From Rhizobium sp. NXC14 (lineage in GTDB: Bacteria; Pseudomonadota; Alphaproteobacteria; Rhizobiales; Rhizobiaceae): a stretch of DNA of 64,000 nt. Each line of letters starts with the position of its first letter. Within the stretch, counting starts at the first letter, position 1. Position numbers and translations under genes: made by a program. The stretch covers positions 709,016 through 773,015 of the forward strand of contig NZ_CP021032.1 of the NCBI RefSeq assembly GCF_002117485.1. The letters run 5' to 3'. The notes beneath the pieces are model-generated. The model was not told the DNA's origin. It worked only from the letters and a program-made list of their open reading frames with translations, and ran no database searches. Shown piece after piece: positions 45,424-53,946 of this stretch.

Positions 45424-46391
45424 ATCGCCAGCATCCTCTCGACGGCGCGGCGGGCGGCCATGGCGATGGCCGGATCGACCGTCACTTCATGGCGATTTTC
45501 CTCAAGTGCGGCGCGGATATTGGCAAGCGTGATCCGCTTCATGTGGGGGCAGAGATTGCAGGGGCGGATGAACTCGACGTCAGGATGATGCACGGCGACG
45601 TTGTCGCTCATCGAGCATTCCGTCAGCAGTACCACTCGTGCCGGCTTCTGCCTGCCGACATAATCGGACATGACAGCGGTGGAGCCGGCGAAATCGGCCT
45701 CTGCCACCACGTCGGGCGGGCATTCCGGGTGGGCGAGCACCGTCACGCCGGGATGGTTTTCACGCAGCTGGCGGACATCGTCAGCGGTAAAGAGTTCGTG
45801 CACTTCGCAGTGTCCATGCCAGGCGACGATCTCGACATCGGTCTCGCGGGCGACGTTGCGGGCGAGATATTCGTCGGGGATCATCAGCACCTTCGGCACG
45901 CCGAGCGACTCCACTACCTGTTTGGCATTGCCCGAGGTGCAGCAGATGTCGGAGGCTGCCTTCACCGCGGCCGAGGTATTGACATAGGTGATGACGGGGA
46001 CGCCGGGATGGGCTTGGCGCAGCAGCGCGATATCCTCAGGCGTGATCGAATCAGCCAGTGAACAGCCGGCGCCGAGATCGGGGATCAGCACCGTTTTTTC
46101 AGGATTGAGAAGCTTGGCGGTCTCGGCCATGAAATGCACGCCGGCCAGCACGATGACATCGGCATCGACCTCGATCGCCTTGCGGGCGAGCGCCAAGCTG
46201 TCGCCGACGATATCGGCCACGCCGTGAAAAATCTCGGGCGTCTGATAATTGTGGGCGAGAATGACGGCGTTGCGGCGGCGCTTGAGCTGGAGAATGACGT
46301 TGACGTCATCCTCGAACGACATCCATTCGGCTTTGGGAATTACGCGGCTGACGCGGTTGTAGAGTGAGGATGCGGAAACTGGATGATTCAT
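45420..46391 (-). CDS. nadA: Quinolinate synthase NadA
   Basis: A 323-residue 4Fe-4S enzyme that condenses iminoaspartate with dihydroxyacetone phosphate to quinolinate. Three cluster cysteines are visible in [17 protein letters not shown] and [23 protein letters not shown] is a substrate-site strand. The ATG at 46391 is chosen because the family starts here; the longer frame to 46457 would extend through the operators. It is the first gene of nadABC, with two operator-like dyads immediately upstream. Confidence 0.94.
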   Translation of the reverse strand: MNHPVSASSLYNRVSRVIPKAEWMSFEDDVNVILQLKRRRNAVILAHNYQTPEIFHGVADIVGDSLALARKAIEVDADVIVLAGVHFMAETAKLLNPEKTVLIPDLGAGCSLADSITPEDIALLRQAHPGVPVITYVNTSAAVKAASDICCTSGNAKQVVESLGVPKVLMIPDEYLARNVARETDVEIVAWHGHCEVHELFTADDVRQLRENHPGVTVLAHPECPPDVVAEADFAGSTAVMSDYVGRQKPARVVLLTECSMSDNVAVHHPDVEFIRPCNLCPHMKRITLANIRAALEENRHEVTVDPAIAMAARRAVERMLAI

Positions 46392-46405
46392 GACCGGCTC
46401 CAAAT

Positions 46406-46424
46406 TATGCTCGGTTTGAGCATA
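46406..46424. promoter_or_regulatory. Operator-like dyad 1 upstream of nadA
   Basis: TATGCTC-GGTTT-GAGCATA is a perfect 7-bp inverted repeat with a 5-nt spacer, 15 bp upstream of the nadA start. The half-site recurs in dyad 2 at 46436-46462 with the same spacer length. The regulator encoded next door is the obvious candidate to bind. Confidence 0.68.
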
Positions 46425-46435
46425 TCTTGGACAAA

Positions 46436-46462
46436 GACATATTCTCGCTGTGAGCATATGTC
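46436..46462. promoter_or_regulatory. Operator-like dyad 2 upstream of nadA
   Basis: Arms GACATATTCTC and GAGCATATGTC (10 of 11 positions complementary) flank a 5-nt spacer; the centre is the same CTC-N5-GAG element as dyad 1, 30 bp away centre to centre, about three helical turns. Its end overlaps the stop codon of the regulator gene. Confidence 0.68.
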
Positions 46463-47399
46463 AATTGCGGGAGAGCGGTAATTTCGTTCCTGCGAGCGCC
46501 CGTTCTTCGAGCACGGTGTGGCGGAAGCGGAAGAGCTTGGCCGGCCGGCCGCCGGTTTCGCTTTCCGTTCCACCGGTTTCCTCGACCAGTTCCTGCTGTT
46601 CGATGAGGCGGCGGAAATTCTGCTTGTGCAGCGTCAGTCCAGCCAGCGCCTCAATCGTGCGCTGCAGCCGCAGAAGCGTAAAACTCTCCGGCATGAGTTC
46701 GAAGACGACAGGGCGGTATTTGATTTTGGCCCGCAGCCGGGCGATCCCGGTCGCCAGAATGCGGCGGTGATCGGCAAACATCGCTCGCCCAAGATTGGCT
46801 TCCCCCCCGCATCCGGCTTCGGCCACAAGGCCGGCTTCATACAGCAGTTCGTAGCGCTGCAAGGCCAGATCCTCGTTCCAGCCGCCGCCGTCGAGCCCGA
46901 AGGTGAAGTCGGCGCGGCGATGGCGATGATCGCGGCGGGCCGGATCGGCATCTGCCCAGGTTTTGAGGCGTGCCACGATCTCGTCCAGCACGGCCGGCCG
47001 GCCCTGCCGATGGTCTTCCCAGGGAAAATAGTCGTACCAGCCGTGCCACCCCGGCCGGCCGGCGCCCGCCTGCTCGTTGACGAGGCCGAGATAGCTGATC
47101 GAGATCGTCCGCCCGCCAAGAATCTCGTTGTTCCGGTCGCGGTCGGCGAAGGTATAGAGTTGTTCGAGATAACCGACCGGGTGTTCGGTCTGCTCTTGCA
47201 CCCATTCGCGCAGGCCCGATTGCAGGGTTCGATGGCCCATTTCGAACGGACCTGACGGCAGCGCATTGCCGGAGCGTATGGTCATGACGCGCGGCTCATC
47301 CCCCGTCACCGCGACGAGCACTGCAATCAGTTCCGCATGCGCAAAGCCGATCGTCACAGGGGGCCGAATACTCCGTTCTAAATGAATCGAACGGATCAT
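46461..47399 (-). CDS. nadQ: Nudix-like transcriptional regulator of NAD synthesis
   Basis: A 312-residue regulator with a Nudix-fold N-terminal part (IAVLVAVTGDEPRVMTIR, then a REWVQEQTEHPVGYLEQLYTFADRDR segment in which the catalytic Nudix box is not intact) and a C-terminal winged-helix part (FRRLIEQQELVEETGGTESETGGRPAKLFRFR). Such proteins sense NAD-related nucleotides and control nad genes; in alphaproteobacteria this type is called NadQ in comparative genomics. The ATG at 47399 is chosen; a GTG at 47408 is possible. It is upstream of nadABC in the same direction, with the dyads between. Confidence 0.75.
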   Translation of the reverse strand: MIRSIHLERSIRPPVTIGFAHAELIAVLVAVTGDEPRVMTIRSGNALPSGPFEMGHRTLQSGLREWVQEQTEHPVGYLEQLYTFADRDRNNEILGGRTISISYLGLVNEQAGAGRPGWHGWYDYFPWEDHRQGRPAVLDEIVARLKTWADADPARRDHRHRRADFTFGLDGGGWNEDLALQRYELLYEAGLVAEAGCGGEANLGRAMFADHRRILATGIARLRAKIKYRPVVFELMPESFTLLRLQRTIEALAGLTLHKQNFRRLIEQQELVEETGGTESETGGRPAKLFRFRHTVLEERALAGTKLPLSRN

Positions 47400-47487
47400 T
47401 CCTGCCACAGGCGGCGACGGAAGCCAATGGAACTTTCCCCCTCTCCCCGCTGGGCCCCGCTGGGAAGCAGGGAGTCGCCGGTAAGCG

Positions 47488-48303
47488 TCAGCGCTTTCCT
47501 GTCTCGTTGGTCAACCGGTCGAGGAAAATCTTCAGTTCGGCCTCGTCGATACCGACGCAATGACGCTTTTCCGGATAGGCGCCGGTCCTGACATCCTCGG
47601 CGAATTCGGTGAAGGCGGCGATGCGTTCGCGCTGCAGGCTGTCATATTCAGCGGCGAAGTTGCGGTAGACCTTGGCATGACGCGGATAATGGTCGCGATT
47701 GGCGCCGAGCACATCGTCGGCGAAGAGATATTGGGCGTCGCAGCCGCTGCCTGCCCCCATGGAGATCATCAGCATCGAGGTCTTGCTGCTGATGGCGGCG
47801 GCGACATCCCCCGGCACGACTTCGATTTCGGCGGCGAAGGCGCCGGCCTCTTCCAGCGCCTTGGTCTGCCGCCAGATCTCGGCCGCACTTGCCGCCGTCT
47901 TGCCGACGGCGCGAAAGCCGCCCGTCCAGGTCGCTTTCGAGGGGATCAGCCCGAGATGGCCGCAGACGGGAATGCCCTCGTCGCGCAGGCGCCGAATCGT
48001 CTGCAGACTGGCGGCGCAATAGACGGCATCGCCGCCGGCCTTCAGCGCCGCGAATGCGGCGCGCAGATAATCTTCCGCCGAGACATGATCGCCATATTCG
48101 AGACCTGGAATGGCAAAGGGCGTGGGGGCGATCTCGCGGAAGACCGGACCGAGCAGCGACGGCGGCACCGAGACAATGTCGATCCCGGCCTTTTCGGCGG
48201 CTTCGGCCTCCTCGAGCGAGGTGACGCGCAGCATGGTCAGCTGGCGCTTGCCCCTTTCCGCAAGCAGATCGGCAACGGTTGCACGCTTATGTTTTTTCAT
48301 CAT
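47488..48303 (-). CDS. panB: 3-methyl-2-oxobutanoate hydroxymethyltransferase (PanB) family protein
   Basis: A 271-residue TIM-barrel enzyme of the ketopantoate hydroxymethyltransferase family, which moves the carbon of methylene-tetrahydrofolate to 2-ketoisovalerate in pantothenate synthesis. Family segments are ATVADLLAERGKRQLTMLRVTSLEEAEAAEKAGIDIV, PVCGHLGLIPSKATWTGGFRAVGKT, EIEVVPGDVAAAISSKTSMLMISMGAG. There are departures from typical PanB (for example CGHLGLIP for the usual GHVGLTPQ), and no panC is near. It follows the MocF-like gene by only 26 bp, so it may be a diverged paralogue with another acceptor. Confidence 0.72.
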   Translation of the reverse strand: MMKKHKRATVADLLAERGKRQLTMLRVTSLEEAEAAEKAGIDIVSVPPSLLGPVFREIAPTPFAIPGLEYGDHVSAEDYLRAAFAALKAGGDAVYCAASLQTIRRLRDEGIPVCGHLGLIPSKATWTGGFRAVGKTAASAAEIWRQTKALEEAGAFAAEIEVVPGDVAAAISSKTSMLMISMGAGSGCDAQYLFADDVLGANRDHYPRHAKVYRNFAAEYDSLQRERIAAFTEFAEDVRTGAYPEKRHCVGIDEAELKIFLDRLTNETGKR

Positions 48304-48329
48304 CAATTCCTTTAAAAATATCGGGAGGC

Positions 48330-49556
48330 TCAGGCGGCCAGAAGGGATTTCAGCTTGATGTTGCTTGCTGCCAGCGCAGCAGGGTCTGGATGGGCGCCAG
48401 CCGCGATCAACATCTCAGCAAGTCTGATGTCACGCGCCACGGCGTTGCCCGGTCCGATGCCGCTGGCGGCGACCAACCGGCCATCGAGGTTGAGGTGAAA
48501 GAGAATGAAGGCGTCCGGGCCGAGGTCGCGACGCGGATGCAGCACCGCCCCTTCGGCGAGGCCCGCTATCTGCAGCGTCATGTCATATTGATCCGACCAG
48601 AACCACGGCACGGATGAAACGGGTTCGCCGAGGCCGAGCATGTTGGCTGCGGCCAGCGTGCCCTGCTCCTGGGCATTGCGCCAGGATTCGAGCCTTACCC
48701 GCCGGCCACCATAGACCGGCAGCGGAAAGGAGCAGCAGTCGCCGGCGGCAAAAACATCAGGCGCGGAGGTCCGCAGATAGGCGTCGACGGCAATGCCGTT
48801 TTCGATTGCAAGCCTCGCCCTTTCGGCGATGTCGACATTCGGCCGCGCGCCGATGCCGACCAGGGCGAGATCGGCCTCTACCACCTCGCCAGTCGATAGT
48901 TTGACGACGGCCTTCCCGCTTTCCTCGGTCAATGTCTCGATCGAGACGCCGCAGCGGATATCGACACCTTCGGCCCGGTGGCGTTCGGTGAGCAGATGGG
49001 CGATCTCCTCGGGCACACCGCGTTTCAGCACCCGCTCCAGCCCCTCGATAACCGTGACGTCGGCGCCAAGCAAGCGCGCCGTCGCGGCAAGCTCCAGCCC
49101 GATGAAGCCGCCGCCAATAATGGCGATATGCCGCCCCGGCTTCATGGCTTCGCGCAGGGCGGCCGCATCATCGTGGGTGCGAAGCGAACGAATATGCGGA
49201 TTGCCTTCCGGGGCGCCGGGAAACGATCGGGCGGCCGCGCCCGTCGCCAGCAGAAGCTTGTCGTAGGAGAGCGTGGTGCCATCCGCAAGCATGACGGTCC
49301 GGGAGGCAGGATCGAAATCCCTGGCCTCAATGCCGGTCAGTAGCCGGATGGCGCTTTCGGCGTATTTTTCCGCAGCGGCGATGAATTTCGGATCGCCGGC
49401 ATCGGCAGCAGACGCCTTGGAAAGGGGCGGTCGCTCATAGGGGTGAAGGGGTTCGGCGCCAACGAGCGTTATCTCGCCGGCAAAACCTTTTTCCCGCAGA
49501 GCGAAAGCGGCGCGGACACCGCATTCGCCCGCGCCGAGGATGACGAAATGAGCCAC
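48330..49556 (-). CDS. FAD-dependent ferredoxin reductase, MocF-like
   Basis: A 408-residue flavoprotein that passes electrons from NAD(P)H to the Rieske ferredoxin encoded just upstream. FAD and NAD motifs are VILGAGECGVRAAFALREKG, LLLATGAAARSFPG and IAIIGGGFIGLELAATARLLGADVTVIE, with DVFAAGDCCSFPLP near the C-terminus. The GTG at 49556 is chosen because GGGAGG stands five bases upstream; a GTG at 49571 overlaps the ferredoxin stop. With the MocD-like and MocE-like proteins it forms a three-component oxygenase. Confidence 0.8.
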   Translation of the reverse strand: MAHFVILGAGECGVRAAFALREKGFAGEITLVGAEPLHPYERPPLSKASAADAGDPKFIAAAEKYAESAIRLLTGIEARDFDPASRTVMLADGTTLSYDKLLLATGAAARSFPGAPEGNPHIRSLRTHDDAAALREAMKPGRHIAIIGGGFIGLELAATARLLGADVTVIEGLERVLKRGVPEEIAHLLTERHRAEGVDIRCGVSIETLTEESGKAVVKLSTGEVVEADLALVGIGARPNVDIAERARLAIENGIAVDAYLRTSAPDVFAAGDCCSFPLPVYGGRRVRLESWRNAQEQGTLAAANMLGLGEPVSSVPWFWSDQYDMTLQIAGLAEGAVLHPRRDLGPDAFILFHLNLDGRLVAASGIGPGNAVARDIRLAEMLIAAGAHPDPAALAASNIKLKSLLAA

Positions 49557-49567
49557 ATCAGCCTCCC

Positions 49568-49882
49568 TCACACCGCGATGAAGACGGTGTCGCCTTCGAC
49601 CTTTACCGGATAGGTCCTGAGATTGACGCAGACCGGCGCACCCTTGGCTTCGCCCGTCTTGTAGTTGAAGCGGCCGTTATGTTTCGGGCATTCGATGATT
49701 TCATCCATGACAAGCCCGTCGGCAAGATGGATATGTTCGTGTGTGCAGAGCCCGTCGGTGGCGAAGAATTCGTCGTCGGGGCTGCGGTAGACCGCGAAGG
49801 TGCGCCCGCCATGATCGAAGCGGATGACATCCTCTTCGTCGATCTCGTCCTTGCCGCAAACTTCGATCCAGTTTCCGCTCAT
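49568..49882 (-). CDS. mocE: Rieske 2Fe-2S ferredoxin, MocE-like
   Basis: A 104-residue soluble Rieske protein. The two cluster-binding loops are visible as CTHEHIHLADG and CPKHNGRFNYKTG, giving the Cys-X-His and Cys-X2-His ligands. It carries single electrons from the reductase to the membrane oxygenase. GAGGAAAATGAAAG precedes the ATG. Size and setting match the ferredoxin MocE of rhizopine catabolism, though the gene name rests on gene order. Confidence 0.75.
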   Translation of the reverse strand: MSGNWIEVCGKDEIDEEDVIRFDHGGRTFAVYRSPDDEFFATDGLCTHEHIHLADGLVMDEIIECPKHNGRFNYKTGEAKGAPVCVNLRTYPVKVEGDTVFIAV

Positions 49883-49904
49883 CTTTCATTTTCCTCGATT
49901 GTGA

Positions 49905-50993
49905 TTATTGCGCCGCCGGGGCGAGTTCGTTGTGGAATTCCTCGCGGTAGGGCCGCGCGGTGGCCGGCAGTTCCCGCTTCAAGAAATAATCCTCGTTGCG
50001 CAACTGGCGCAGGAAAGCCGGGATCATCTCGCGGTAGCCCGACCAGATCGATCGGTTCGGCGTCGGCAGATCGTGCTTGATCATTGCGTGCAGCCGGGGC
50101 AGCGCGTGATAGGGCACCATCGGGAACATGTGATGTTCGACGTGGTAGTTCATGTTCCAATAAATGAAACGGCTGATGGGGTTCATATAGACCGTGCGGC
50201 TGTTCAGCCGGTGATCGATGACGTTGTCAGCTAGGCCGCCATGCTGCAGGAGCCCGGTCAGCACGTGGTGCCAGGCGCCGTAGAGGCGCGGCAGGCCGAT
50301 CAGCATCAGCGGCAGGATCGAGCCGGTGGCGACCGCGACGGCGATCGTCGCCAGATAGATTGCCAGCCAGATACGGGCGAAGCGGATCGCCTTCGGCTGC
50401 TCCATCTCCGGAATGAAGGTCTTTTCCGCCGCGCTGATGACGCCGAAGGCGTTGCGCAGCATATCGACCATCGCATGCCAGACATCGAGGATGCCGAAGA
50501 AATTAAGAACCAGCCGGAAGAGATCCGGCGGCCGCATGACGGCGATTTCCGGATCGCGGCCGACGATGACCGTATCGGTGTGGTGGCGCGTATGGCTCCA
50601 GCGCCAGGTCACCGGATTGCGCATGATCATGAAGCAGGCGATCTGGTAGACGGCATCGTTCATCCAGCGTGTTTTGAAGGCGGTGCCATGGCCGCATTCG
50701 TGCCAGCGGCTGTCGGAGGCTGAGCCATAGAGCACGCCATAGGCGAGAAAGAAGGGCAGCGCGATCCAGGAACCCCAAAAATAGATGCCGAGACCGGCAA
50801 AGACGACCATGCTGCCGAGCCAGATGGCGGTGTCACGGATCGCCGGCGCATTGGAGCGCTGCATCAGCGCCTTCATCTCCTTGCGCGGAATCTCCGTGTG
50901 ATACCATTCGGCAGCCGCCAGTCCCGTCTCCACCGCGATGCGACCGCTTTCCCCGAGCAGGTCGTAGTCACGCTTCTTTGTCTGGCTCGCCAT
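49905..50993 (-). CDS. mocD: Di-iron membrane oxygenase/desaturase, MocD-like
   Basis: A 362-residue membrane protein of the fatty acid desaturase/alkane hydroxylase class. Three histidine boxes that bind two irons are present: HECGHG, HTRHHTD and YHVEHHMF, with hydrophobic helices between (IWLGSMVVFAGLGIYFWGSW). With a ferredoxin and reductase it would hydroxylate or O-demethylate a small substrate. In rhizobia the similar MocD-MocE-MocF set removes the methyl group from the rhizopine 3-O-methyl-scyllo-inosamine. Other substrates are equally possible, since mocA, mocB and mocR are not in the window. Confidence 0.7.
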   Translation of the reverse strand: MASQTKKRDYDLLGESGRIAVETGLAAAEWYHTEIPRKEMKALMQRSNAPAIRDTAIWLGSMVVFAGLGIYFWGSWIALPFFLAYGVLYGSASDSRWHECGHGTAFKTRWMNDAVYQIACFMIMRNPVTWRWSHTRHHTDTVIVGRDPEIAVMRPPDLFRLVLNFFGILDVWHAMVDMLRNAFGVISAAEKTFIPEMEQPKAIRFARIWLAIYLATIAVAVATGSILPLMLIGLPRLYGAWHHVLTGLLQHGGLADNVIDHRLNSRTVYMNPISRFIYWNMNYHVEHHMFPMVPYHALPRLHAMIKHDLPTPNRSIWSGYREMIPAFLRQLRNEDYFLKRELPATARPYREEFHNELAPAAQ

Positions 50994-51055
50994 TATCCGC
51001 CTCCTATGCTGTTGCCGAGAGATTAGGTTGACTTTGGGCGACGCTCAATGCAGGC

Positions 51056-51072
51056 TTGATGTAATCTATCAA
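51056..51072. promoter_or_regulatory. LacI-type operator-like dyad
   Basis: TTGATGTAATCTATCAA is an imperfect dyad (TTGAT/ATCAA arms) in the 128-bp divergent region between the MocD-like and LacI-type genes, where the LacI-type protein would be expected to bind. Confidence 0.45.
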
Positions 51073-51121
51073 AAGCCATCATGCATGGCTCGCATCCATG
51101 AGCGAATACATCAGGGATACC

Positions 51122-52150
51122 ATGCGCCGCCCCACCATCTCCGATCTCGCCCGCGCCTCCGGCGTCAGCGTCGCCACCGTCGACCGCGTTCTCAACGCCC
51201 GTCATCGTGTGCGGGAGGAAACGGCGCGGCGGGTCTACGATGCGGCGCAGGAGATCGGCTATCACGCCGTCGGCCTCATCCGGCAGCGCGTCTTCGAAGA
51301 TTTGCCGCAATACAAGCTCGCCTTCCTGTTGCAGAAGCCGACGCAGGCCTTCTATCAGACCTTCGCCCGCGAAATCGAAACAGCGGCGCGCGCCGTCACC
51401 ACCGCCCGTCTCCAAATCCAGATTGAATACCCGTCTGCGACGACCCCTGCCGCCATCAATGAGAAGATCAAATCGCTCGGCGCCCGCAATCAGGCCGTAG
51501 CCGTCGTCGGCCCGGACTATCCCGCGGTGACCACCGCGGTGGAGGAATTGAAGGAGCGCGGCATTCCCGTCTTCTCGCTGCTCTCCGATCTCGCCACCGG
51601 CGTGCGCGACGCCTATGTCGGGGTCAACAACCGCAAGGTGGGACGCACCGCCGCGTGGATGATTGCGCGCACGGCGCACAGGCCAGGCAAGGTCGCCTGT
51701 TTTGTCGGCAGTCACCGCTTCCACGGCCATGAACTGCGGGAGATCGGTTTCCGCTCCTATTTCCGGGAGAACGCGCCGGAATTCGATGTCGTCGAAACAT
51801 TGATCAACCTGGAGACCGCCGAAATCACCCATGAGGCAACGCTGACGCTGCTGCAGAAACATCCCGACCTCGTCGGCCTTTATGTCTGCGGCGGCGGCAT
51901 GGAGGGGGCAATTTCGGCGTTCCGTGAAGAAGGTGTCGGCGGCCGGATCGTGCTTGTCGTCAATGAGTTGACGCCGGAGAGCAAGGCCGGTCTCGCCGAC
52001 GACATCGTCACCATGGTGGTCGCCACGCCCCTGCCCGCGCTCTGCAAGGAGCTTTTATCGCTGATGCTCGGCGCGATAGAGCATGGTGAGGCCGCCGTTC
52101 CCGGCCAATCCTTCCTGCCTTTCGATATCTACATTTCCGAGAATATCTGA
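51122..52150 (+). CDS. LacI-family transcriptional regulator
   Basis: A 342-residue repressor with the LacI helix-turn-helix at its start (TISDLARASGVSVATVDRVLNARHRVREETARRVYDAA) and a periplasmic-binding-protein-like sensor of two lobes (for example GRTAAWMIARTAHRPGKVACFVGSH and PDLVGLYVCGGGMEGAI). The sensor type is used for sugars or cyclitols. The ATG at 51122 has CAGGGA upstream and is preferred to 51098. It is divergent from the MocD-like operon and precedes the isomerase, so it probably controls both. Confidence 0.86.
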   Translation: MRRPTISDLARASGVSVATVDRVLNARHRVREETARRVYDAAQEIGYHAVGLIRQRVFEDLPQYKLAFLLQKPTQAFYQTFAREIETAARAVTTARLQIQIEYPSATTPAAINEKIKSLGARNQAVAVVGPDYPAVTTAVEELKERGIPVFSLLSDLATGVRDAYVGVNNRKVGRTAAWMIARTAHRPGKVACFVGSHRFHGHELREIGFRSYFRENAPEFDVVETLINLETAEITHEATLTLLQKHPDLVGLYVCGGGMEGAISAFREEGVGGRIVLVVNELTPESKAGLADDIVTMVVATPLPALCKELLSLMLGAIEHGEAAVPGQSFLPFDIYISENI

Positions 52151-52176
52151 GGAGTGATGGAATTCTCTCATCTCGG

Positions 52177-52191
52177 CTGAAATTCTTTCAG
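52177..52191. promoter_or_regulatory. Short dyad upstream of the isomerase gene
   Basis: CTGAAA-TTC-TTTCAG is a perfect 6-bp inverted repeat in the 162-bp gap before the isomerase gene. It may be an operator or a weak hairpin. Confidence 0.3.
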
Positions 52192-52312
52192 CAATGAGGG
52201 CGAGCGCCGGCGATGACGGATGGTTTGCCCGACAAATTGAGATAGAGATTCGCTCGCCCATTCACGAATACCGCTCCGCTTATGTCGCGGAGATGAGGAG
52301 GAGATATCCGTC

Positions 52313-53125
52313 ATGACTTCGATCCGTTTTGCGCTGAACCATATGGCTGCGCCGTCCCTCGCAATCGATGATTTCTTCGCGCTGGCAAAGTCGCTCGGCA
52401 TCGACTCGGTCGAGATCCGCAACGACCTTTCCGGCAATGCCATTCTCGACGGCACCAAGCCCGAAGCGATCAGAGAGGCCGCCGCCCGCCACGGCCTGAC
52501 GATCATTTCGATCAACGCCCTGCAGCGCTTCAACGAATGGAATGAAACGCGCGCCAGGGAAGCGCAGGAATTGATCGACTATGCCAGCGCATCGGGCGCC
52601 AAGGCGCTCGTCCTCGTTCCGAAGAACGACGGCACAGGCTGCGCGGACGGCGAACGGCAGGCCAATCTGCGTGAGGCCTTGTCCGCACTGAAGCCGATGC
52701 TGGATAAGGCCGGCATTATCGGCCTCGTCGAGCCGCTCGGTTTCGAGATCTGCTCGCTGCGCTCAAAAACCGAGGCGGCCGAGGCGATCAAGGAACTCGG
52801 CGCGCAATCGACCTTCAAGCTCGTTCACGACACCTTCCACCAACACCTTGCCGGCGAAGCCGCAACCTTCCCCGAACTGGCCGGTCTCGTGCATATTTCC
52901 GGCGTCAGCGATCCCTCGGTTTCCGTTGCCGATATGCGTGACTCCCATCGCGTGCTCGTGGACGGCGACGACCGACTCGACAATGCCGGGCAGATCAAGG
53001 CGCTGCTGCAGGCGGGCTATAAGGGTCCGTTCTCCTTCGAACCCTTTGCTGCGGAAGTTCATGCGGTCAAGGACCCGGCCGCTGCGCTGCGCGCCAGCAT
53101 GGATTATCTGACCACGCGGGTCTGA
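52313..53125 (+). CDS. Sugar/inosose isomerase-like TIM-barrel protein (IolI/MocC-like)
   Basis: A 270-residue xylose-isomerase-like TIM barrel. Metal-binding and catalytic positions are seen in VEIRNDLSGN, GLVEPLGF with a Glu, LVHDTFHQHL with Asp and His, and the C-terminal FSFEPFAAEV. Closest functional parallels are 2-keto-myo-inositol isomerase (IolI) and the MocC protein of rhizopine use. It sits behind the LacI regulator near the MocDEF-like set, in keeping with inositol-derivative catabolism. GAGGAGGAGATA precedes the ATG. Confidence 0.72.
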   Translation: MTSIRFALNHMAAPSLAIDDFFALAKSLGIDSVEIRNDLSGNAILDGTKPEAIREAAARHGLTIISINALQRFNEWNETRAREAQELIDYASASGAKALVLVPKNDGTGCADGERQANLREALSALKPMLDKAGIIGLVEPLGFEICSLRSKTEAAEAIKELGAQSTFKLVHDTFHQHLAGEAATFPELAGLVHISGVSDPSVSVADMRDSHRVLVDGDDRLDNAGQIKALLQAGYKGPFSFEPFAAEVHAVKDPAAALRASMDYLTTRV

Positions 53126-53183
53126 GGCCCGATGCACGCTTCTCTTCACGATCGGCCGCCGGCGAGCGGTCGATCGTAACCTA

Positions 53184-53942
53184 CTATTCCCGGCTTCGGA
53201 ATCGACGCTGATAGGCCGGATCATAGAGCGAGCTCTCGCGAAAATCTTCCGCCTCGAGCGACGGTCCGACGAAGATGATCGCCGTGCGTTCGATCGGTTC
53301 GGCCGCAACCTTTGCCTCGATATCGAACAGCGTACCGCGCAGGATGCGCTCATCCGCCCAGGAGGCCTTGACAACGATGACGACCGGGCAATCGGCGCCG
53401 TAGAGCGGCGTCAGTTCCTCCACGACCTGCTTCAGCGCATGGATTGCCAGATGGATCGCGAGTGTGGCGCCCGTCGCGCCGAATTTCGCCAGCGTCTCGT
53501 CGTTCGGCATCGGCGAGGCGCGGCCGGAAACGCGGGTGAGCACCAGGCTTTGGGCGACGGCCGGGATCGTCAGTTCTCGTCCGAGTGCCGCGGCCGCGGC
53601 CGCAAAGGCTGGAACGCCCGGTGTCATCGTATAGGCGATTCCGTGCTTCTGCAGCCGGCGCACCTGTTCGGCGACCGCGCTCCAGACGGAGAGGTCGCCG
53701 GAGTGCAGCCGGGCGACATCCTGGCCCGCGGCGGCAGCGCGCAGATATTCCGCCTCGATCTCATCGAGCGACATCGGGGCAGTATCGATAATGCGCGCCC
53801 CAGGAGGGCAATATTGCAGCAGTTCCGGCGAGACGATCGAGCCGGCATAGAGGCAGACCGGGCAGCGGGCCACGAGATCGCGGCCACGCACTGTGATCAG
53901 ATCCGCGGCGCCCGGCCCCGCTCCAATGAAATGCACCGTCAT
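53184..53942 (-). CDS. cobM: Precorrin-4 C11-methyltransferase CobM
   Basis: A 252-residue S-adenosylmethionine-dependent methylase of aerobic cobalamin synthesis. It begins [21 protein letters not shown], the family glycine-rich loop, with [15 protein letters not shown] and the [24 protein letters not shown] segment typical of CobM/CbiF. It forms precorrin-5. It lies four bases after cobL and is the last gene of the minus-strand block. Confidence 0.92.
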   Translation of the reverse strand: MTVHFIGAGPGAADLITVRGRDLVARCPVCLYAGSIVSPELLQYCPPGARIIDTAPMSLDEIEAEYLRAAAAGQDVARLHSGDLSVWSAVAEQVRRLQKHGIAYTMTPGVPAFAAAAAALGRELTIPAVAQSLVLTRVSGRASPMPNDETLAKFGATGATLAIHLAIHALKQVVEELTPLYGADCPVVIVVKASWADERILRGTLFDIEAKVAAEPIERTAIIFVGPSLEAEDFRESSLYDPAYQRRFRSRE

Positions 53943-53946
53943 CCCG

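Noticed and set aside
47445..47464. Exact tandem duplication of CCCCGCTGGG upstream of the NAD regulator
   Set aside because: A single 10-bp duplication in a GC-rich gap, probably slippage or a repeat remnant; no further evidence of function.
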